Part shown: positions 49,703 through 59,432 of the stretch, piece by piece
Layout of the letters: the number at the start of each line of letters is the position of its first letter
How positions within the stretch are numbered: position 1 is the first letter of the stretch
Assembly (NCBI RefSeq): GCF_025457425.1
Contig: NZ_JAMXIA010000001.1
Span: forward strand, 2,852,001-2,916,000
From: Chryseobacterium foetidum
Lineage (GTDB): Bacteria; Bacteroidota; Bacteroidia; Flavobacteriales; Weeksellaceae
DNA: 64,000 nt
Direction: 5' to 3'
Made by a program: the position numbers and the translations under genes
The notes under the pieces: model-generated
The model's input: the letters and a program-made list of their open reading frames with translations, nothing else
Told to the model about the DNA's origin: nothing
The model's database searches: none

Positions 49703-51310
49703 ATGAAAATCTCAACTATAAAAATAGTCACCATATTAGGTTTGTCTGCATCATTAAGTGTTTCCTGTGCTGCGAAAAACAATGCCGTAAAAAATACGCC
49801 TGCAAAAGCAGTAAAACCTATTAAGAATATTGCAAAACCATCAGATTCTATCACATTTAATACTCCTCCAAAAGCAGTTGAGGAAGATCTGAAAGTCAAC
49901 CTACCGGCCATCAAACGGGAATTCCGTGGAGCTTGGATTGCGAGTGTTGCCAATATCAACTGGCCTTCAAGAAATAATTTATCAGTCGAGCAGCAAAAAG
50001 CTGAGGCTATCAATATGTTGAATATGCTTCAGGAAAATAATTTTAATGCGGTGATTTTTCAGGCGCGTCCTTCTGCAGATGCTTTGTACACCAGCGAACT
50101 GGAGCCGTGGTCGTATTTTCTGACAGGTAAAACAGGTGAGCCGCCTTATCCGAACTATGATCCTTTGCAGTTTTGGATCGAAGAATCCCACAAACGCGGT
50201 ATGGAGCTTCATGTCTGGCTCAATCCTTACAGAGCGCATCATTCCAACGGTGGGGCGATGACAGGTCTTTCGATGGCCAATAAATTATCAGATATCACCA
50301 TCAGATTAAAAAACGGAATGTACTGGTTTGATCCTGCCAATCCGAAAACGCAGTCTCATGTTTCAAATGTTGTGAAAGATATTGTGAAAAGATATGATCT
50401 GGATGCCATTCATTTTGATGATTATTTTTATCCTTATGCGACTTACAATAACGGTAGAGATTTTCCGGATTCCGCAAGCTGGAACGCTTATGTAAATTCC
50501 GGCGGAACACTTTCACGGGCAGACTGGAGAAGAGATAGTGTGAATCAGTTTGTAGAAAGAATTTACAAGGAAATCCATGCGGAGAAAAATCACGTCCGTT
50601 TCGGAATCAGTCCGTTTGGAATCTGGAAGCCAGGCTATCCCGCAGGGATTGTAGGATCTTCGCAATATGACGAGCTGTTTGCTGACGCAAAATTATGGTT
50701 AAATAAAGGCTGGGTAGATTATTTTTCTCCGCAATTGTACTGGCCTATTGAATCAAAAGGTCAGGCTTTCGGGCCTCTTTTGGAATGGTGGAAATCTGAA
50801 AATACCATGAACCGCCATCTTTGGCCTGGACTGAATACTGTTGATATAAAAGTTTCAGACAGACCGACGGAAATAAAAAACCAAATCGAACTTTCCAGGC
50901 AGATTCTAGGTAATGACGCAGGCGAAATTCACTACAGTATTGCCGGCCTAACCAAAAATGCCAATATGCTGCCGACCCTTAAAAACGGCCCGTACGCAGA
51001 AAAAGCATTAGTCCCAAAAAGCCCATGGATAAAGACTGTTGTTGTAGAAAAACCAACTCTTTTCATCAACGACCTTGGCTCAGTAGTCAATGCCTCATGG
51101 AGTTCAAAAAAGATAGCTGCTGTTTCGCAATGGGTGCTTTTCAAACAATACAACGGTGTTTGGGAGACCGAAATTCTTACTTTAGAAAATCTCTCACAGC
51201 AAATCTCCAAAAGCAAAGATGGCAAAATCCTGAATGCGGTGGCAATCAAGGCAATTGACAGGCTTGGGAATGAGAGTGATTATTTTGCTAAAGCTATTGG
51301 GAAGAAATAA
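49703..51310 (+). CDS. GHL10 / family 10-like glycosylhydrolase lipoprotein (DUF187)
   Basis: A 535-aa surface or periplasmic protein. The lipoprotein signal ILGLSASLSVSC is followed by a low-complexity linker. The GHL10 TIM barrel has FRGAWIASVANINWPSRNNL, NAVIFQARPSADALY, MELHVWLNPYRAHH and YDLDAIHFDDYFYPY. A C-terminal ~100-residue Ig-like region ends in AVKAIDRLGNESDYFAK. It is presumed to act on a cell-wall or surface glycan. A TAGTTTTG box at 49558-49565 is a candidate promoter. The terminator is at 51,316. Confidence 0.92.
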   Translation: MKISTIKIVTILGLSASLSVSCAAKNNAVKNTPAKAVKPIKNIAKPSDSITFNTPPKAVEEDLKVNLPAIKREFRGAWIASVANINWPSRNNLSVEQQKAEAINMLNMLQENNFNAVIFQARPSADALYTSELEPWSYFLTGKTGEPPYPNYDPLQFWIEESHKRGMELHVWLNPYRAHHSNGGAMTGLSMANKLSDITIRLKNGMYWFDPANPKTQSHVSNVVKDIVKRYDLDAIHFDDYFYPYATYNNGRDFPDSASWNAYVNSGGTLSRADWRRDSVNQFVERIYKEIHAEKNHVRFGISPFGIWKPGYPAGIVGSSQYDELFADAKLWLNKGWVDYFSPQLYWPIESKGQAFGPLLEWWKSENTMNRHLWPGLNTVDIKVSDRPTEIKNQIELSRQILGNDAGEIHYSIAGLTKNANMLPTLKNGPYAEKALVPKSPWIKTVVVEKPTLFINDLGSVVNASWSSKKIAAVSQWVLFKQYNGVWETEILTLENLSQQISKSKDGKILNAVAIKAIDRLGNESDYFAKAIGKK

Positions 51311-51315
51311 TTTAG

Positions 51316-51343
51316 AAACTCAGGGTTTTCTCTGAGTTTTTTG
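51316..51343 (+). terminator. Terminator after the GHL10 gene
   Basis: AAACTCAG (51316-51323) pairs with CTGAGTTT (51332-51339), followed by T residues. Confidence 0.85.
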
Positions 51344-51478
51344 TTGGAAGAAATAATTGGACGTTTTGAAAAACGTTTGCGAACTGTTATTATTCATTTA
51401 AGTTGAAAGTTCAATCAAGTAATTCCAATTGACTTTTATGTGTTAATTCCACTATTAAAAATTACTTTTTTGCGGCAG

Positions 51479-52018
51479 TTATTTTTCGTTGAATAATTTG
51501 TTGAGATTGTTTTCATATTTTCCGTTCATATCAATCCTCGTTATGTCATCAAGTGATAAGAGGATAAATTTTCTGTCTAAGGAAGATTTAGTTCCAAACT
51601 CATTTATTACAATTGAATTTTCGTCCATTTCATGAATTCGTCCTATAAAGGAGATGCTTTTGTCAATGTCCTGAATATAAACTGTTAGATGATTGTAAAG
51701 TTGGTTTACACTTTTTAAAATTGTCTGAGTTGATGTTAAGTCAATGCTTAATTTTTTTGCTTGCCTTTTTGTTACATCAATAAGTTTTGCAACACTTTCA
51801 ATATCATTTCCAGCCCACCTGATTCTTGTAATATTATGTCGTAAAAAAATTGTAAAACCGTCATAATTACATTCATCATCAAATTTTTCGATGAGCAGAA
51901 AATCATCATTAAAATCAATTACAAAACCATAGTAAGATTCATCATAATGGCCGGTGTAAAAGTCAGCTCAAGTATTTTCGTTCTTTAGTTTCTCTAAATA
52001 TTTTGTATTCAAGTCCAT
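51479..52018 (-). pseudogene. Uncharacterised gene with an in-frame stop at codon 17
   Basis: From the ATG at 52,018 the minus strand reads MDLNTKYLEKLKNENT, then TGA (complement of 51968-51970), then an open frame of 162 codons to a TAA at 51,479-51,481. The second part includes YDESYYGFVIDFNDDFLLIE, TIFLRHNITRIRWAGNDIES and FGTKSSLDRKFILLSLDDIT and looks like real protein (balanced composition, SM/LSm-like strands at the end). No good start codon lies just after the stop. The gene is either dead or contains a sequencing error; the function is unknown. Confidence 0.6.
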
Positions 52019-52055
52019 TGTTATATAGTTTGATTTAGATCATCTCAGAATAATC

Positions 52056-52730
52056 TTATTTTTTCATGGTGAAACTTAATTCGTTTATCAAATCTGAGAT
52101 ATATGTAAAATCCTGCTGATTAAACTCTATATTTTCATCAATTTTTTTTCTCAATTTTTGAACTTCAAAGTGTAGAAAACCAGTTTCTGCTTCAATATTA
52201 ATTTTATCTTCACCAAACCCGGTTTTTCTCCATTTTTCGATTGGTATTTTATGAAATGTACCTCTGTCGGAAAATGTAATTTCTGAAGTGTCGAATTTAT
52301 TTTCAATCTGCTTCAATAGTGCATTAAAAATGTTTCTTAAGTCAGAAACATTTACGGAATCTCTGCTTTGAATAACATATTTCCTGCGAGCTTCAAAATA
52401 TTCATTTTTCTCAAAATAATAATGTATTAAAAACTCTGTTAATTCATCTTCAGAATCAAAATAAATATGAAAGTCGCCCGGCCCGGGTCCTGGAACCCAG
52501 TCCCAGCATGAAGCTGAAAAACTATTTTTGTCTTTCGAAATCTGAATTATTGGACAATCAGAATACAAATCTTGATCATTGAAACCAAAAGGTATTTTCA
52601 ATTCTTTATTTTCCGGCAAAAAATTTCCGCTTAAGCCTTTGGGCTTTATTATGCTTAATCTACTTTTATTATCACCTGAAATTTTTAACCCTTTCGATTT
52701 TAATTTATCTATGTTTTTATTATCAAGCAT
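52056..52730 (-). CDS. Hypothetical protein, 224 aa
   Basis: No family recognised. The protein is soluble and charged, without a signal or membrane segment. A conspicuous ASCWDWVPGPGPGDF segment lies near residues 73-87, followed by a DSEDELTEFLIHYYF helix. It is 38 bp upstream of the gene with the internal stop, on the same strand, so the two may form a unit; such orphan pairs are often immunity or polymorphic-system genes, but nothing here proves that. Confidence 0.7.
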   Translation of the reverse strand: MLDNKNIDKLKSKGLKISGDNKSRLSIIKPKGLSGNFLPENKELKIPFGFNDQDLYSDCPIIQISKDKNSFSASCWDWVPGPGPGDFHIYFDSEDELTEFLIHYYFEKNEYFEARRKYVIQSRDSVNVSDLRNIFNALLKQIENKFDTSEITFSDRGTFHKIPIEKWRKTGFGEDKINIEAETGFLHFEVQKLRKKIDENIEFNQQDFTYISDLINELSFTMKK

Positions 52731-52938
52731 ATTTTTTAAAATTACCGCTAATATCCTGCCTCACGCAACTCATCAATGCAAACTATTATTTATTAAAAAT
52801 AATTAAATTAAGACAAGCTGCAAATTTTATTTTAATCTGAAGATTTACTTTTTTTTAAAATTTTAAATTTCATGACCCTTCCTTTTTTTTTACAAAAACA
52901 TTGTAGTTTCGCAACATCCAAATTTTAAATCTAAACCA

Positions 52939-53526
52939 ATGAAGCCAGGTTTTAAAACTAAAGTATTGAAAAGAGTATTGATTCCATTGTTGATCGTGGC
53001 AATTGGGATTTTGGCTTTTGTATTTTACCAGAAGAAAATGCGTTATAATTTGGTAACTATTTCAGAAAATAAAGTTTACAATTCTGGTGTGGTTCCTCCG
53101 CATCAGTTGGAAGATTTTGTGGATGACCATCAAATTAAAACGATTGTCGATTTGAGGGATGGTTTAATACAGACTGAACTTAATCCTGAAAATAAAAATC
53201 AGGTGAATGCAGAAGAGTTGGCAGCAAACAAAATCTCAGGAATCAAGTATTATAATCTTCCTACAGACCAGCTTCCCGCGGATTCTACGGTACAGAAGTT
53301 TTTGACAATAATGGATGATCCAAAAAATTATTCGGTTTTGATTCACTGTCATCATGGGGTGGGGCGGTCACGTTTGTTCAGCTCCATCTACAGAATCGAA
53401 TATGAGAATTTCACGAATGATGATGCCAGAAAAAAGGCAAGATTATTTTGGGAATTCGGCACCAACTTTTCGAAAAGTTCAGAAAAAGGTGCTTATCTGA
53501 TGAATTATAAGAAAAGAGACCAATAA
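52939..53526 (+). CDS. Membrane-anchored tyrosine/dual-specificity phosphatase-like protein
   Basis: A 195-aa protein. One N-terminal membrane segment (RVLIPLLIVAIGILAFVFY) precedes a PTP-fold domain with IVDLRDGL and the P-loop HCHHGVGRSR. This has nucleophile C137 and R143 in the C-x5-R motif. The domain probably faces the periplasm, since one basic N-terminus precedes a single anchor (inference). The substrate is unknown. A TAGTTTCG box at about 52,901 may be its promoter. Confidence 0.88.
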   Translation: MKPGFKTKVLKRVLIPLLIVAIGILAFVFYQKKMRYNLVTISENKVYNSGVVPPHQLEDFVDDHQIKTIVDLRDGLIQTELNPENKNQVNAEELAANKISGIKYYNLPTDQLPADSTVQKFLTIMDDPKNYSVLIHCHHGVGRSRLFSSIYRIEYENFTNDDARKKARLFWEFGTNFSKSSEKGAYLMNYKKRDQ

Positions 53527-53536
53527 ATAATATCAG

Positions 53537-54565
53537 TTACTTTCTTTTGGAAGATTTTCTCACACAAATCTGAGGTGCCAAAACCACTTTTTTCTCCACA
53601 GAAACGCCTGATGAATTGTCTTTGATATGATCCAGAAAAACCTGACCCGCCATATTTCCCATAATCACGGGAGTCTGATCCACCGAGCTCATCGGAAGCT
53701 CCATAAATTGGGTGAAAGGCTCATTTGAGAAACCGATTACAGCCACTTCCTGAGGAATTTTTATTTTCCGTTTTTTCAATTCCTGGCAAGCACCCAAGGC
53801 AGCAAAATCACTGGCAGAAAATATTGCATCAGGAATCGACTGGCTTCCCCATAAAGTTTTTATAGCCTCAATTCCGGCATCGATCGAACTTCCTGTGGAA
53901 ATGATGTTTTCCTCTTTTACCTGAAAGTTGTGATCGATTAAAGCCTGTTTGTAGCCACTCAGACGGTTTCTGTAAATCTCCAGGTTCTGGTCTCCGGAAA
54001 AGTGACAGATATTCTTGTAACCTTCGGAAATCAGATGTTCAGTCGCCATATATCCGCCACGGTAATCATCAATGGTCACTGTACTTATGCCTGAGATATC
54101 TTTCTTTCTGTCGAAAAATATTATTGGTGTATTTGAAGTATTTAAAATGTGTTCAATGTGTTCTGTATCCACAGTTGTACGCGAAACCGACATGAAAATT
54201 CCGTCAACCTGAGCGTTAAGCAAAGTGTTTAAATGCTTTTTTTCAATATTTACATCTTCATGACTTTGACAGATAATCACATGATAACCCTGCACTGAGA
54301 GCTCCTCTTCAATTCCGCGGATGACAGACGAGAAAAAGTTGGTATTGATGTAGGGAACAATGATTCCGATGTTTTTCGTTTCACCGCTTTTAAGGGCTTT
54401 GGCAAGATTATTCTGCTTGTAGTTCATTTCCTTGGCAGTTTTCACCACCAGCTCCTTTGTTGCCTGGCTGATTCTCGGGTGGTTGTTTAATGCCCTTGAA
54501 ACCGTTGCCACACTTACATTCAGCTTTCTCGATATATCATAAATGGTGGCGTTTTTTTTTGTCAT
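53537..54565 (-). CDS. LacI-family transcriptional regulator
   Basis: A 342-aa repressor-type protein. The N-terminal helix-turn-helix is ATIYDISRKLNVSVATVSRA, the hinge helix is LAKALKSGETKNIGI, and the periplasmic-binding-like effector domain has YINTNFFSSVIRGIEEELSV, GIFMSVSRTTVD and AVIGFSNEPFTQFMELPMSS. It lies downstream of xylE and xylA on the same strand with a gap and is a candidate to bind the TGYAAYCGRTTRCA sites before xylA, kduI and susC. The last link is inference. Confidence 0.95.
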   Translation of the reverse strand: MTKKNATIYDISRKLNVSVATVSRALNNHPRISQATKELVVKTAKEMNYKQNNLAKALKSGETKNIGIIVPYINTNFFSSVIRGIEEELSVQGYHVIICQSHEDVNIEKKHLNTLLNAQVDGIFMSVSRTTVDTEHIEHILNTSNTPIIFFDRKKDISGISTVTIDDYRGGYMATEHLISEGYKNICHFSGDQNLEIYRNRLSGYKQALIDHNFQVKEENIISTGSSIDAGIEAIKTLWGSQSIPDAIFSASDFAALGACQELKKRKIKIPQEVAVIGFSNEPFTQFMELPMSSVDQTPVIMGNMAGQVFLDHIKDNSSGVSVEKKVVLAPQICVRKSSKRK

Positions 54566-54823
54566 GTGTATTATGGAATAACGTTTAAATTTCCCTTTAA
54601 TAATCCTTTTGCAGAATGGTGGTAAATTTAATCAAATAAACAGTATCGCAATACAGGACGGAAGAAATTTATCATTTATTTGTACATGTCTTTATCAGGA
54701 AATCAAATTTTAAGAGATTCAAGATATAAAATTCAAAGCTCAATTTATAGCATCACAGTAATAATGTATTGATACTAAAAAAGTAATTATTTAAAACTTT
54801 AACTAGTGTGATGTGAAAAATGA

Positions 54824-54851
54824 AAAAGAGCGTCAAAAAATGACACTCTTT
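54824..54851 (-). terminator. Terminator after the XylE-like gene
   Basis: AAAGAG (54825-54830) and CTCTTT (54846-54851), with GTCA/TGAC inside, form a hairpin about 23 bp after the transporter stop. The rest of the 309-bp gap up to the LacI gene (54,566-54,874) holds no gene. Confidence 0.65.
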
Positions 54852-54874
54852 CAAATATTGATATGAGCTAAATT

Positions 54875-56296
54875 TTATTTCTCCCAAACCTTCTCAATCT
54901 CCTCCAAAGATTTTCCTTTCGTTTCAGGAACCCATTTCCAGACAAAGAACAGCGATAAAACACTCATCACCCCGTAAAATCCGTAGGTAAAAGCGCCGCT
55001 GAATTCCATCATAAAAGGATAAGTAGATGAAATTAAATAATTGGCTGCCCATTGTGCGGCAACAGCAATCGCAATCGCACTTCCTCGGATTTTATTAGGG
55101 AAAATTTCTGAGATTAAAACCCAGCAGATAGGTCCCCATGACATCATAAATGAAGCTGTGTAAACGATGATGAATACCAAAGTTGCAATTCCGATGATTT
55201 GATAGTAGGATAAAACTGCGATCGCAAACATACCAATTGCCATACCAACCGAACCGACGATTAACAAAGGTTTTCTTCCCCATTTATCAACCGTGAAAAT
55301 AGCGATAACGGTGAAGATTACATTCACCAATCCCATCACAACAGTCTGCAGCATTGATGAATCTTTGTGAACACCCATGCTTTCGAAGATTCTTGGAGCA
55401 TAATATAAAGCCACATTAATTCCCACAAACTGCTGGAAAACAGAAAGCAAAATCCCAATCACAATCACGGTTTTCCCGAAGGCGAAAATTTCACTTTTAT
55501 GCTCTACAACGGTGCTTTTTATCTCAGAGAAAATTTCTTTTCCACGGGCTTCACCATTGATTTTGGTTAAAATTTTCAGCGCTTCTGCGTCTTTGTTTAC
55601 GAATGTCAGATAACGCGGTGTTTCAGGTACGAAAAATAAAAGGATTCCGAACAGGGCAGAAGGAATTGTTAAAGACAAAAACATATATCTCCATCCGATT
55701 TCGTTGATCCATTCTACGGTTTGTCCACTCGCAATGCCCCAGTTCACAAAGTAAACCACGAGCATCCCGAAAATAATGGCAAACTGATTCAGAGAAACCA
55801 GTTTACCACGTATTTCGGCAGGTGCAATCTCGCCAATGTACATCGGGCAGACCGCCGAAGCCAAGCCCACACCGATTCCACCGATGATCCTATAAAAATT
55901 AAATGCCAGCAAAACACCCATTGAATGTTCGCCGTGTTTGAAGAATAAAAACTCAGGATACGCCGCTCCCAAAGCACTGATGAAGAACAGAAATGCTGAA
56001 AGCATCAATGATTTTTTTCTTCCCAGCTTCGTGGAGATCATCCCGGAAATAGCGCCACCGATGATGCATCCGATCAATGCACTTGAGATGGTGGCTCCGT
56101 GGGCCAATGAACTCAATCCCAAAGGAATAATAAGATATTCCTGAATTGATTTTTCGGCTCCCGAAATTACTGCCGTGTCGTATCCAAACAAAAGTCCTCC
56201 CAAAGTGGCAACCAATGTGAGTACTGTAACGTACAGCATATTGATCTGCGCCTTTGTTCCTGAAGAATATTTAGGACCGGAATCTATTATTTGCAT
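54875..56296 (-). CDS. xylE: Sugar porter MFS transporter (XylE-like)
   Basis: A proton-coupled sugar symporter in the inner membrane, 473 aa with 12 segments. Signatures of the sugar porter family are GGLLFGYDTAVISGA, SKLGRKK-like STKLGRKKSLM, RIIGGIGVGLASAVCPMYIG, PESPR-like PETPRYL, the central QQFVGINVALYYAPRIFE and PETKGKSLEEIE at the C-terminus. It lies 231 bp downstream of xylA, which makes xylose the most likely substrate. The gap between them carries a 10-bp inverted repeat, ACCGCAAAAG/CTTTTGCGGT (56349-56358 and 56478-56487). Confidence 0.88.
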   Translation of the reverse strand: MQIIDSGPKYSSGTKAQINMLYVTVLTLVATLGGLLFGYDTAVISGAEKSIQEYLIIPLGLSSLAHGATISSALIGCIIGGAISGMISTKLGRKKSLMLSAFLFFISALGAAYPEFLFFKHGEHSMGVLLAFNFYRIIGGIGVGLASAVCPMYIGEIAPAEIRGKLVSLNQFAIIFGMLVVYFVNWGIASGQTVEWINEIGWRYMFLSLTIPSALFGILLFFVPETPRYLTFVNKDAEALKILTKINGEARGKEIFSEIKSTVVEHKSEIFAFGKTVIVIGILLSVFQQFVGINVALYYAPRIFESMGVHKDSSMLQTVVMGLVNVIFTVIAIFTVDKWGRKPLLIVGSVGMAIGMFAIAVLSYYQIIGIATLVFIIVYTASFMMSWGPICWVLISEIFPNKIRGSAIAIAVAAQWAANYLISSTYPFMMEFSGAFTYGFYGVMSVLSLFFVWKWVPETKGKSLEEIEKVWEK

Positions 56297-56527
56297 AGTT
56301 TGATTTAGTTTTAATTGTTAAAAGTTTCTAGACATGATATTTTTTTTAACCGCAAAAGAATCAAAAGAATTCGCGGCATTTTAGCTTATTCAAAAGATGG
56401 CAAAACGAATGTTTTAAAAGTTTTTTTACATTTTTGCAGACTTTTGATTAGCTGTTTTTCGATTATTTCTTTTGAACCTTTTGCGGTAAAAGAAAATAGT
56501 CGATTGGTATCATGCATTCATATAAAA

Positions 56528-57856
56528 TTACAAATACTGATTGATAATACTCTCCAAATATTCCTGCTTTCCGCTTTCTCTACCAACTTCTCCAAGACCT
56601 TGAGCGTAAGTGGCAAGATCGGTTAAAGATAAGCTTCCGTTTTCGAAATCTTTTCCTTTTCCGGAGTCGAAAGAAGAATATCTGTTGGTTCTGATTTCAG
56701 AATATTTTGATTTCTCTAAAATTTTATCAGCAGCTAAGAAAGATCGTGCAAAGTTGTCCATTCCGCTGATGTGAGCGATGAAGATATCTTCTAAATCTGT
56801 AGAATTTCTTCTGATTTTAGCGTCGAAATTAACTCCACCACCCTGGAAACCTCCAGCCTGAATAATCACCAACATTGCCTGAGTCATTTCGTACAAATCA
56901 ACCGGGAACTGGTCCGTATCCCAACCATTCTGGTAATCTCCTCTGTTCGCGTCAATGCTTCCCAAAACATTGTTGTCAGCAGCCACTTGAAGTTCGTGCT
57001 CGAAAGTGTGTTGTGCTAAAGTTGCGTGGTTAACTTCAAGATTTAATTTAAAATCATTCAATAGATCGTACTGACGAAGGAAGTTTAAACACGTTGCCGC
57101 ATCAAAGTCATACTGATGTTTTGTAGGCTCCATCGGTTTTGGCTCGATGAAGAATGTTCCTTTAAATCCCTGAGCTCTTGCATAATCCTTAGCCATGTGT
57201 AAAAACTTAGCCATGTGCTCCTGCTCACGCTTCATATTGGTGTTTAGAAGAGACATATAACCTTCACGGCCACCCCAGAATACATAGTTTTCTCCACCTA
57301 ATTTGATCGTTGCATCCAAAGCATTTTTTACCTGTCCGCCAGCGTAAGCCAAAACGTCAAAAGAAGGATTGGTTGCTGCACCGTTCATAAATCTTGGATG
57401 CGAAAAACAGTTGGATGTTCCCCAAAGTAATTTCACTCCGGAAGCTGCCTGCTTTTCTTTAGCATAATCGGTAATGAATTCTAATCTTTTTGTAGATTCT
57501 AAAAAGTTATCTGCCTCGTCAATCAAATCATAATCGTGGAAACAGTAGTAAGGAACACCCAGTTTTGTGAAAAATTCGAAAGCGGCATCCATTTTTTCTG
57601 TTGCTCTCTGTTTTTCATCAGAAGCGGTTAACCAGTCAAATTGCTGAGTTCCTGCACCGAACGGATCTCCACCGGTTGCGCAGAACGTGTGCCAGTAAGC
57701 AGAAGCAAACTTGAAATATTCTTTCATTGTTTTGCCACGAACAACCAAATTCTCATCGTAAAATTTGAATGCCAACGGATTGTCTGATTCTCTTCCCTCA
57801 AACTTGATTTTTTCTATCCCTTTAAAGTACTCTTTGTTTCCTAATGTAACTGACAT
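56528..57856 (-). CDS. xylA: Xylose isomerase
   Basis: Converts D-xylose to D-xylulose, 442 aa, the length of the group II enzymes. Catalytic H107 and D110 are in YYCFHDYD; metal ligands are in [17 protein letters not shown] and in [11 protein letters not shown] LacI-type operator lies 22 bp upstream of the start. The transporter follows downstream. No xylulokinase gene is present on either side within the window. Confidence 0.97.
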   Translation of the reverse strand: MSVTLGNKEYFKGIEKIKFEGRESDNPLAFKFYDENLVVRGKTMKEYFKFASAYWHTFCATGGDPFGAGTQQFDWLTASDEKQRATEKMDAAFEFFTKLGVPYYCFHDYDLIDEADNFLESTKRLEFITDYAKEKQAASGVKLLWGTSNCFSHPRFMNGAATNPSFDVLAYAGGQVKNALDATIKLGGENYVFWGGREGYMSLLNTNMKREQEHMAKFLHMAKDYARAQGFKGTFFIEPKPMEPTKHQYDFDAATCLNFLRQYDLLNDFKLNLEVNHATLAQHTFEHELQVAADNNVLGSIDANRGDYQNGWDTDQFPVDLYEMTQAMLVIIQAGGFQGGGVNFDAKIRRNSTDLEDIFIAHISGMDNFARSFLAADKILEKSKYSEIRTNRYSSFDSGKGKDFENGSLSLTDLATYAQGLGEVGRESGKQEYLESIINQYL

Positions 57857-57878
57857 ATTTTTTATATTTTAAATTTAT

Positions 57879-57892
57879 TGTAACCGATTGCA
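57879..57892. promoter_or_regulatory. LacI-family operator upstream of xylA
   Basis: TGTAACCGATTGCA is a pseudo-palindrome with central CG that on the other strand reads TGCAATCGGTTACA. It has the same shape as the kduI site, TGCAATCGATTACA (13 of 14 identical on that strand). Confidence 0.65.
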
Positions 57893-58221
57893 TTTTACAG
57901 TATTATTTTCTCAAATACTTTTCATAAAATTTACACTATATTTCTTTAAAACCAGAAATTGATGTGGTTTAAACTAAATGTAAAAATTCTCTGATTAAAA
58001 ACGAACATTAGCAAAAAAAATATAATTTTCTCATCTGGTTTTTATATAAATCCTTTATTAATAGGGTTTTGTGGAATTGATATTAATCAGAAGTAAATTC
58101 AATTTAAAGCCAATATTAAATTTTCAACTCACGAAAAATATCTTCAACATTCTCGGAATTTCACTTTTTTAATAATTTTAATTAGTGAAAAAAGGAAATA
58201 ATTGAATAGGCTTATCATAAA

Positions 58222-58258
58222 AAATACGATAAATGTAACTGCGACATTTATCGTATTT
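58222..58258. repeat. Perfect 15-bp inverted repeat, 7-nt loop
   Basis: AAATACGATAAATGT (58222-58236) and ACATTTATCGTATTT (58244-58258) are exact complements around AACTGCG. The hairpin lies in the gene-free 57,857-58,562 gap between xylA and deoD. It could be a terminator for deoD (minus strand) or a protein site; the flanks are A-rich on one side and T-rich on the other. Confidence 0.8.
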
Positions 58259-58319
58259 AAATTTAATTTATTTTTTATAATAGTTATTATAGAATTACAA
58301 CCTACATAACATAATTTTG

Positions 58320-58532
58320 ATTCTTGTTCTTTTGCCTTGAAGCAAAAGAACCAAAAATTCAAGACTGGAAACTCGGCTAAAATTTTAAAATTTTTCCTAA
58401 AACTTCCTAAACTCGGGCGGAAACAACGAGTTTAGCATTTAAAATAAATTTTTGCCGCCACTCAGACAAAGGAAGTTTTTTAACGGAAATATTTTTAAAT
58501 TTCTTAACGCCTCCGTTTCCTAAGTCAATCGA
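58320..58532 (-). repeat. Dispersed ~200-bp intergenic element, copy 2 (inverted)
   Basis: Read on the minus strand it starts GGAAACGGAGGCGTTAAGAA and ends TTTTTGGTTCTTTTGC with a hairpin TTCTTTTGC/GCAAAAGAA around CTTGAA. The equivalent hairpin of copy 1 (46,775) has GT/AC in place of GC/GC, so pairing is kept. A 72-codon frame over it is an artefact. Confidence 0.75.
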
Positions 58533-58562
58533 ATACTTATTAACGTGATATAGTAAAACTTA

Positions 58563-59273
58563 CTAAGAAACTTTCCACGCCGCTTCCAAAGCAAGCTCAA
58601 TCATTGGTTTCAAAGCTGTTTCTCTTTGGTCCGCTGAGATCATTTCTTTGGTCGGAATAATATCTGAAACGGTAAGAATAGTCGCTGCATTTTTACCTAA
58701 ATGTTTTGCATTGGCAAATAATCCGAAAGCCTCCATTTCCACTGCCGGACAATTGTATTTCTCAGCAATAGCAGGCACTGCGGGATCTTTTCTGTAGAAA
58801 ATATCGCTGCTGTGGATATTCGTAGCTCTGGTTTTCAAACCTAATTCTTCAGCAGTTTCATTGATGATGCTGTAGATATTTCCCTGGTTTGAAAGGATTT
58901 CTTCTTCAAATCCCCATGCATATTTTGCATACGTGCTTTCGCTGGCCGCATTTTCTACATTCAGAAGATCAAATAATGCGACATCAGAAGAATATCCTCC
59001 ACAGGTACCGATTCTGATGATGGTTTCCACTTCATATTCTGTGTAAAGTTCGAAAGAATAAATTCCGATGCTTGGGAAACCCATTCCGCTCGCTCCGACT
59101 GTGATTTCCTTACCCTTATAAGTTCCGGTATAGTATAAAATACCTCTGGTTTGGCTGACTAATTTTGGGTTTTCAAGAAAGTTTTCTGCAATATATTTCG
59201 CTCTCAAAGGATCTCCCGGCTGCAGAACTACTTTTGCAATTTCTCCTTTTTTAGCGCTGATGTGTATGCTCAT
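58563..59273 (-). CDS. deoD: Purine nucleoside phosphorylase (DeoD type)
   Basis: Phosphorolysis of purine (deoxy)nucleosides, a hexameric cytoplasmic enzyme, 236 aa. Signatures are VLQPGDPLRAKYIAENFL, GMGFPSIGIYSFEL, IIRIGTCGGYSSDV (phosphate site) and CPAVEMEAFGLFANA, and the catalytic Asp is in TVSDIIP. The length is normal. It stands alone, with no other deo genes nearby. Confidence 0.95.
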   Translation of the reverse strand: MSIHISAKKGEIAKVVLQPGDPLRAKYIAENFLENPKLVSQTRGILYYTGTYKGKEITVGASGMGFPSIGIYSFELYTEYEVETIIRIGTCGGYSSDVALFDLLNVENAASESTYAKYAWGFEEEILSNQGNIYSIINETAEELGLKTRATNIHSSDIFYRKDPAVPAIAEKYNCPAVEMEAFGLFANAKHLGKNAATILTVSDIIPTKEMISADQRETALKPMIELALEAAWKVS

Positions 59274-59432
59274 ACTGTTGTTTTAATGGTAGCAAAGATA
59301 ATCATTTATGCTGTTTATTTTAAGTTAGTATAGCTCTTTACATTTCTTAAAACAAAAGATTTAAAATAGGAGATGTGAAAAAGGGTATATCGACTTCGAA
59401 TTAAAAATAATTGTTGATTGAATAATGTTTAG

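Noticed and set aside
58144..58362. Minus-strand 72-codon frame starting MNFWFFCFKAKEQ
   Set aside because: Lies over the dispersed element and a perfect hairpin; no conserved domain and poor composition.
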